From: an uncultured Pseudomonadota bacterium
GTDB taxonomy: Bacteria > Pseudomonadota > Alphaproteobacteria > RF32 > CAG-239
DNA length: 34,678 bases
Direction of reading: 5' to 3'
NCBI GenBank assembly: GCA_902796625.1
Contig: CADBPX010000081.1
Location: forward strand, 1 to 34,678
The translations under genes were made by a program, and so were the position numbers. Under the pieces are notes generated by a model. It was not told where the DNA came from and made no database searches. It saw only the letters and a program-made list of their open reading frames with translations. The stretch's first letter is position 1. Every line of letters starts with the position of its first letter. Of the stretch, positions 32,125 to 34,678 are shown one piece after another.

Positions 32125-32150
32125 ACCGTCGCACAAGCGGCGGTTTTTTT
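32125..32150 (+). terminator. Terminator of fabD-fabG
   Basis: ACCGTCGC pairs with GCGGCGGT (8 bp, one T-G pair), loop ACAA, followed by six T. Lies 20 bases after the fabG stop. Confidence 0.88.
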
Positions 32151-32170
32151 GTATGCGGATAAAAAATTTG

Positions 32171-32199
32171 TTGCGAAATAAAAATATTTACGCTATGTT
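32171..32199 (+). promoter_or_regulatory. Promoter of efp operon
   Basis: TTGCGA (32171-32176), exact 17-nt spacer, TATGTT (32194-32199); the efp ATG is 48 nt further on with GGAG upstream. Confidence 0.55.
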
Positions 32200-32247
32200 G
32201 CCAAACAGAAATAATCACTTTGAAATTGTAAATATGGAGATATAAAA

Positions 32248-32811
32248 ATGAAACAACTTGCAGGATCAATCAGAATCGGTTGGGTTATTGAATATAAGGG
32301 AAAACCTTGGACTATTACCAAGGCTGTACATATTAAGCCAGGTAAAGGCGGTGCCTTTATGCAGGTTGAAATGAAAGAAGTTGAAGCCGGAACCAAAACC
32401 AACGAACGCTTCAGAACCGAAGATACGGTTGAAAAGTTAATGGTTGAAGATAAAGATTGCCAATTTTTATTTGAAGATGCCAGCGGTTTGAATTTTATGG
32501 AATCGGATACTTTTGAACAATTTGCCATGCCGGCGGATTTATTGGGAGATTCCCGTCCGTTTTTGACCGATGGTATGCAGGTAAAGGTTTCGTATATTGA
32601 CGGCCGGCCGATTTCAGTTGACTTACCTTTGCAGGTAGTTTGTGAAGTGGTTGAAACCGAACCGGCTTTAAAAGGTCAGACGGTTTCCTCGTCATACAAA
32701 CCGGCAATTTTAGATAATGGTGTACGCACCAACGTTCCTCCGTTTATTAATGTCGGCGATAAAATTGTTGTCGGTACGGCAGAAGCCAATTATGTTGAAA
32801 GAGCGAAATAA
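32248..32811 (+). CDS. efp: Elongation factor P
   Basis: Relieves ribosome stalling at proline stretches. 187 residues, three beta domains. The KOW-like N domain carries the modified-lysine loop HIKPGKGGAF, in which Lys33 is the expected site of beta-lysylation by EpmA/EpmB (those genes are not in view). EF-P markers follow: FRTEDTVEKLMVEDKDCQFL, and in the C domain LPLQVVCEVVETEPALKGQT and GVRTNVPPFINVGDKIVV. The next gene starts on the last base of its stop codon. Confidence 0.96.
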   Translation: MKQLAGSIRIGWVIEYKGKPWTITKAVHIKPGKGGAFMQVEMKEVEAGTKTNERFRTEDTVEKLMVEDKDCQFLFEDASGLNFMESDTFEQFAMPADLLGDSRPFLTDGMQVKVSYIDGRPISVDLPLQVVCEVVETEPALKGQTVSSSYKPAILDNGVRTNVPPFINVGDKIVVGTAEANYVERAK

Positions 32812-33596
32812 TGCCATACGTTTCACCGAGTTTAACCACTATTGTTAATTCCGTTAAAAAGGCAGCGAATCCTTTAGGACGCGATTTTAATGAACTGGAA
32901 CACCTGCAAAATTCCGTTCATGGCGGCGATATGTTTGCAATGCGCTCTTATGAACGTGTACGCAATATTTTGCGCGAAGAACTGGCTAAATTTAAGCCTA
33001 ATTACGCATTTGTGTGTGAAAAAAATGATGCTATTCCGCCACATGGTAACTATTTTATGATAAATGCCATTGACGGTTATAACAATTTTGCCCACGGCAA
33101 TGCCAACTTTGCCATTTCTGTAGCAATGATTGAAAACAACACCATTGTCAGCGGGGTTGTTTATAATCCGATACGTGACGAAATGTTTTTTGCTGAAAAA
33201 GGCAGCGGTGCTTTTAAAGAAGGTTTTCGTTCACATGAACGAATCCGCATTGCCGGCGGCAAAGATGTTGCTCGCGCACTCATCGGTTGCGGTTCCGATG
33301 CCGATTTTATCGGCAAAGCGTTTGCCTTAAGCTCTAACGTTACCATTTCTGGAACAGCGGCATTGGATTTAGCTTATGTTGCAGCCGGAAAGCTTGATAT
33401 TGCATTACTGACAAACGCCGAAGCAACTGCACTGGCGGCCGGTATATTGCTGGTAAAGGAAGCCGGAGGTTATATATTTGCTATCGGCCAAACCGACACC
33501 CGCTCGGAAAATTTGCGCCAGGCGCTGTTCGGCGGTAATATATTTGCCTGCAACGAAGCGATGCGGCAAAAAATTGCTGAAATTGTGGCAAAATAA
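32811..33596 (+). CDS. Inositol-monophosphatase-family protein, probably not catalytic
   Basis: 261 residues with the IMPase/SuhB fold (GVVYNPIRDEMFFAEKGSGA, GTAALDLAYVAAGKLD, AAGILLVKEAGG). The metal-binding signatures are eroded. The D-P-[IL]-D-G-T motif reads NAIDGY (Asn85 replaces the first Asp, Asp88 stays). The W-D-x-A-A-G motif reads T-A-L-A-A-G (206-211), losing the essential Asp. The first acidic motif keeps only Glu70 (VCEK). Family members hydrolyse inositol-1-phosphate; E. coli SuhB also acts as a non-catalytic rRNA transcription factor. I infer a structural or regulatory role here. Coupled to efp by TAATG. Confidence 0.78.
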   Translation: MPYVSPSLTTIVNSVKKAANPLGRDFNELEHLQNSVHGGDMFAMRSYERVRNILREELAKFKPNYAFVCEKNDAIPPHGNYFMINAIDGYNNFAHGNANFAISVAMIENNTIVSGVVYNPIRDEMFFAEKGSGAFKEGFRSHERIRIAGGKDVARALIGCGSDADFIGKAFALSSNVTISGTAALDLAYVAAGKLDIALLTNAEATALAAGILLVKEAGGYIFAIGQTDTRSENLRQALFGGNIFACNEAMRQKIAEIVAK

Positions 33597-33626
33597 AAAA
33601 AATTTAAAAAACTGTAAAAATAATGC

Positions 33627-33655
33627 TTGCGTATTTTATTTGCTTAATGTATAAA
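33627..33655 (+). promoter_or_regulatory. Promoter of rpmE
   Basis: TTGCGT (33627-33632), 17-nt spacer, TATAAA (33650-33655), then 36 nt to the ATG with GGAG as ribosome site. Confidence 0.62.
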
Positions 33656-33691
33656 GGCTAAAAAATAAAGTATGTTTAATGGAGTTTTACG

Positions 33692-33919
33692 ATGAAAAAA
33701 GGAATTCACCCTGATTATCACGAGATTACATATGTGATGACAGACGGTACAGAAGTTAAAACAAAGTCAACTTGGGGAAAAGCCGGCGACAAAATGATGC
33801 TCGACATTGATCCGAAGTCACATCCGGCTTGGACCGGTGTTCGCCGCATTGTTGATAACGGCGGTCAGGTTGGCAAGTTTAACAGTAAGTTCGCCGCTTT
33901 CGGATTGAAAGATCATTAA
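33692..33919 (+). CDS. rpmE: Ribosomal protein bL31
   Basis: Large-subunit protein at the central protuberance, bridging to the 30S head. 75 residues. MKKGIHPDYHEITYVMTDGT is the typical start; HPAWTGVRRIVDNGGQVGKF is the C-terminal signature. The zinc-binding Cys pairs of the C+ type are missing, as in the alphaproteobacterial zinc-independent form. Own promoter and terminator. Confidence 0.95.
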   Translation: MKKGIHPDYHEITYVMTDGTEVKTKSTWGKAGDKMMLDIDPKSHPAWTGVRRIVDNGGQVGKFNSKFAAFGLKDH

Positions 33920-33941
33920 TCCGAATGACTGAAGTTTAAGT

Positions 33942-33964
33942 GCCTGCTTGAATGCAGGCCTTTT
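33942..33964 (+). terminator. Terminator of rpmE
   Basis: GCCTGC pairs with GCAGGC (6 bp), loop TTGAAT, followed by CTTTT. Lies 22 bases after the rpmE stop. Confidence 0.8.
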
Positions 33965-34053
33965 GCGTTTATAATATTGAAAAATTACTTGTATATTACT
34001 GCAAGCTTGTTTATTGTGTTAGCATAGAGAACAGATAATGAAAGGATTTTAAA

Positions 34054-34678
34054 ATGACAGCTCCTTTAATGCCTAAAGCTACAGCCGTTTGGCTTGTTGA
34101 AAATACGGCTCTGACATTCCGTCAGATTTCAAAGTTTTGTGAAATTCATGAATTAGAAATTCAAGCAATCGCCGATGGTGATATTGCTTATAATATAGTC
34201 GGCTTAAGCCCGATTAATAATGGTCAGCTGAGCTGGGAAGAAATTCACCGCTGTGAAAATGATGCCAATGCCGACTTGGTTCCGAATGTTCTGGAAAACA
34301 ATGTTAAAGAACGCAATGCCAAAGCAAAACGCTTGCTTTCACCGACACAACGCAGTGAAAAACCTTCGGCCATTTTATGGATTCTGAAAAATTATCCGCA
34401 GATTATTGATTCGCAAATATGCAAGTTAATTGGTACGACCAAACCGACGATTAACAAAATCCGTAACGGCGAATATAAAGATATGGCAGAATTAAAACCG
34501 AAGAATCCGGTAGCCATCGGCTTATGTGATGAAAAGTCATTAGAAAATGCACTGGCTGTTTCTATTGCCCAAACAGAATTAAAAAATAAACCAAAGAAGA
34601 AAAAAGCAACAAAGAAAAAGAAAGCTGCCGCGAAAAAAGCTCCGGCTAAAAAGACTACGGTAAAGAAAGCCGCCGTCA
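34054..34678 (+). CDS. trcR: TrcR-type cell-cycle regulator (DUF1013), partial at right edge
   Basis: At least 208 residues; the frame is open to the window end, so the C terminus is missing. The DUF1013 core (about 1-160) is clear: MTAPLMPKATAVWLVENTAL, FRQISKFCEIHELEIQAIAD, LSWEEIHRCEND and a helix-turn-helix-like SQICKLIGTTKPTINKIRNG. The family is nearly confined to Alphaproteobacteria and includes the TrcR cell-cycle transcription regulator. From about residue 178 a histone-like tail of Lys, Ala and Pro begins (KKKKATKKKK, AAAKKAPAKK), probably non-specific DNA contact. Start at 34054 with GAAAGGA upstream. Confidence 0.88.
   Translation, partial: MTAPLMPKATAVWLVENTALTFRQISKFCEIHELEIQAIADGDIAYNIVGLSPINNGQLSWEEIHRCENDANADLVPNVLENNVKERNAKAKRLLSPTQRSEKPSAILWILKNYPQIIDSQICKLIGTTKPTINKIRNGEYKDMAELKPKNPVAIGLCDEKSLENALAVSIAQTELKNKPKKKKATKKKKAAAKKAPAKKTTVKKAAV

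Noticed and set aside
1..34678. CRISPR arrays, insertion sequences, integrase or attachment site at the tRNA
   Set aside because: No regularly spaced direct repeats, transposase or integrase genes were seen, and no duplicated tRNA 3' end occurs in the window.

Overview
The window looks like a contiguous piece of the chromosome of an AT-rich alphaproteobacterium. The gene orders gpmI-envC-ctpA-rppH, hflK-hflC-degP, kdsD-lptC/A-lptB-hpf-ptsN, a ZauP-like gene followed by zapA, efp next to an IMPase-family gene, and a DUF1013/TrcR gene all point that way. An uncultured gut-associated lineage of the RF32/CAG-239 kind is a guess from style only. Packing is tight: many genes overlap by 1-26 bases, convergent genes are separated by 0-2 bases, and no insertion sequence, CRISPR array or rRNA is visible.

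Layout. 184-260 (-) is tRNA-Arg(CCG). dnaJ (+) runs at 482-1609. A two-gene surface-polysaccharide cassette (Stealth phosphotransferase and a DXD glycosyltransferase, both -) lies at 1606-3482, preceded by a compact, highly structured non-coding element at 3498-3750. Next on the minus strand comes the envelope/RNA-decay operon gpmI-envC-ctpA-rppH (8472 to 3794). A plus-strand set follows: porin, OmpR-like regulator with a shrunken receiver, and unknown membrane protein (8658-11160). Then come a GT2 glycosyltransferase and a DsbA-like protein (-), a PhoU-like/Pit phosphate uptake pair (+), and an Mrp/ApbC ATPase (-).

From 15896 a long plus-strand run carries membrane quality control (hflK, hflC, degP), holC, and then LPS transport and Kdo synthesis genes (kdsD, a single-gene LptC-LptA fusion, lptB) plus hpf and ptsN. 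The rpoN gene usual between lptB and hpf in alphaproteobacteria is absent. Positions 23786-25940 form a small accessory island: a GH24-type lysozyme without a signal peptide but with an N-terminal helix-turn-helix-like domain, a possible 25-codon micro-ORF, and two tandem diverged copies of an unrecognised small protein, each followed by its own terminator.

The rest is cell division and core metabolism: a ThiE-like protein (-), zauP and zapA (+), ftsK (-), fabD-fabG, efp with a catalytically degenerate IMPase-family protein, rpmE, and a TrcR-type regulator running off the right end with a lysine-rich tail.

The strongest candidate for something undescribed is the element at 3498-3750 (-): five perfect or near-perfect hairpins closed by a 17-bp interrupted helix, whose 3' strand is shared with a Rho-independent terminator just ahead of the glycosyltransferase start codon. 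That is the architecture of a terminator/antiterminator leader RNA, and it matches no RNA family I can recognise.
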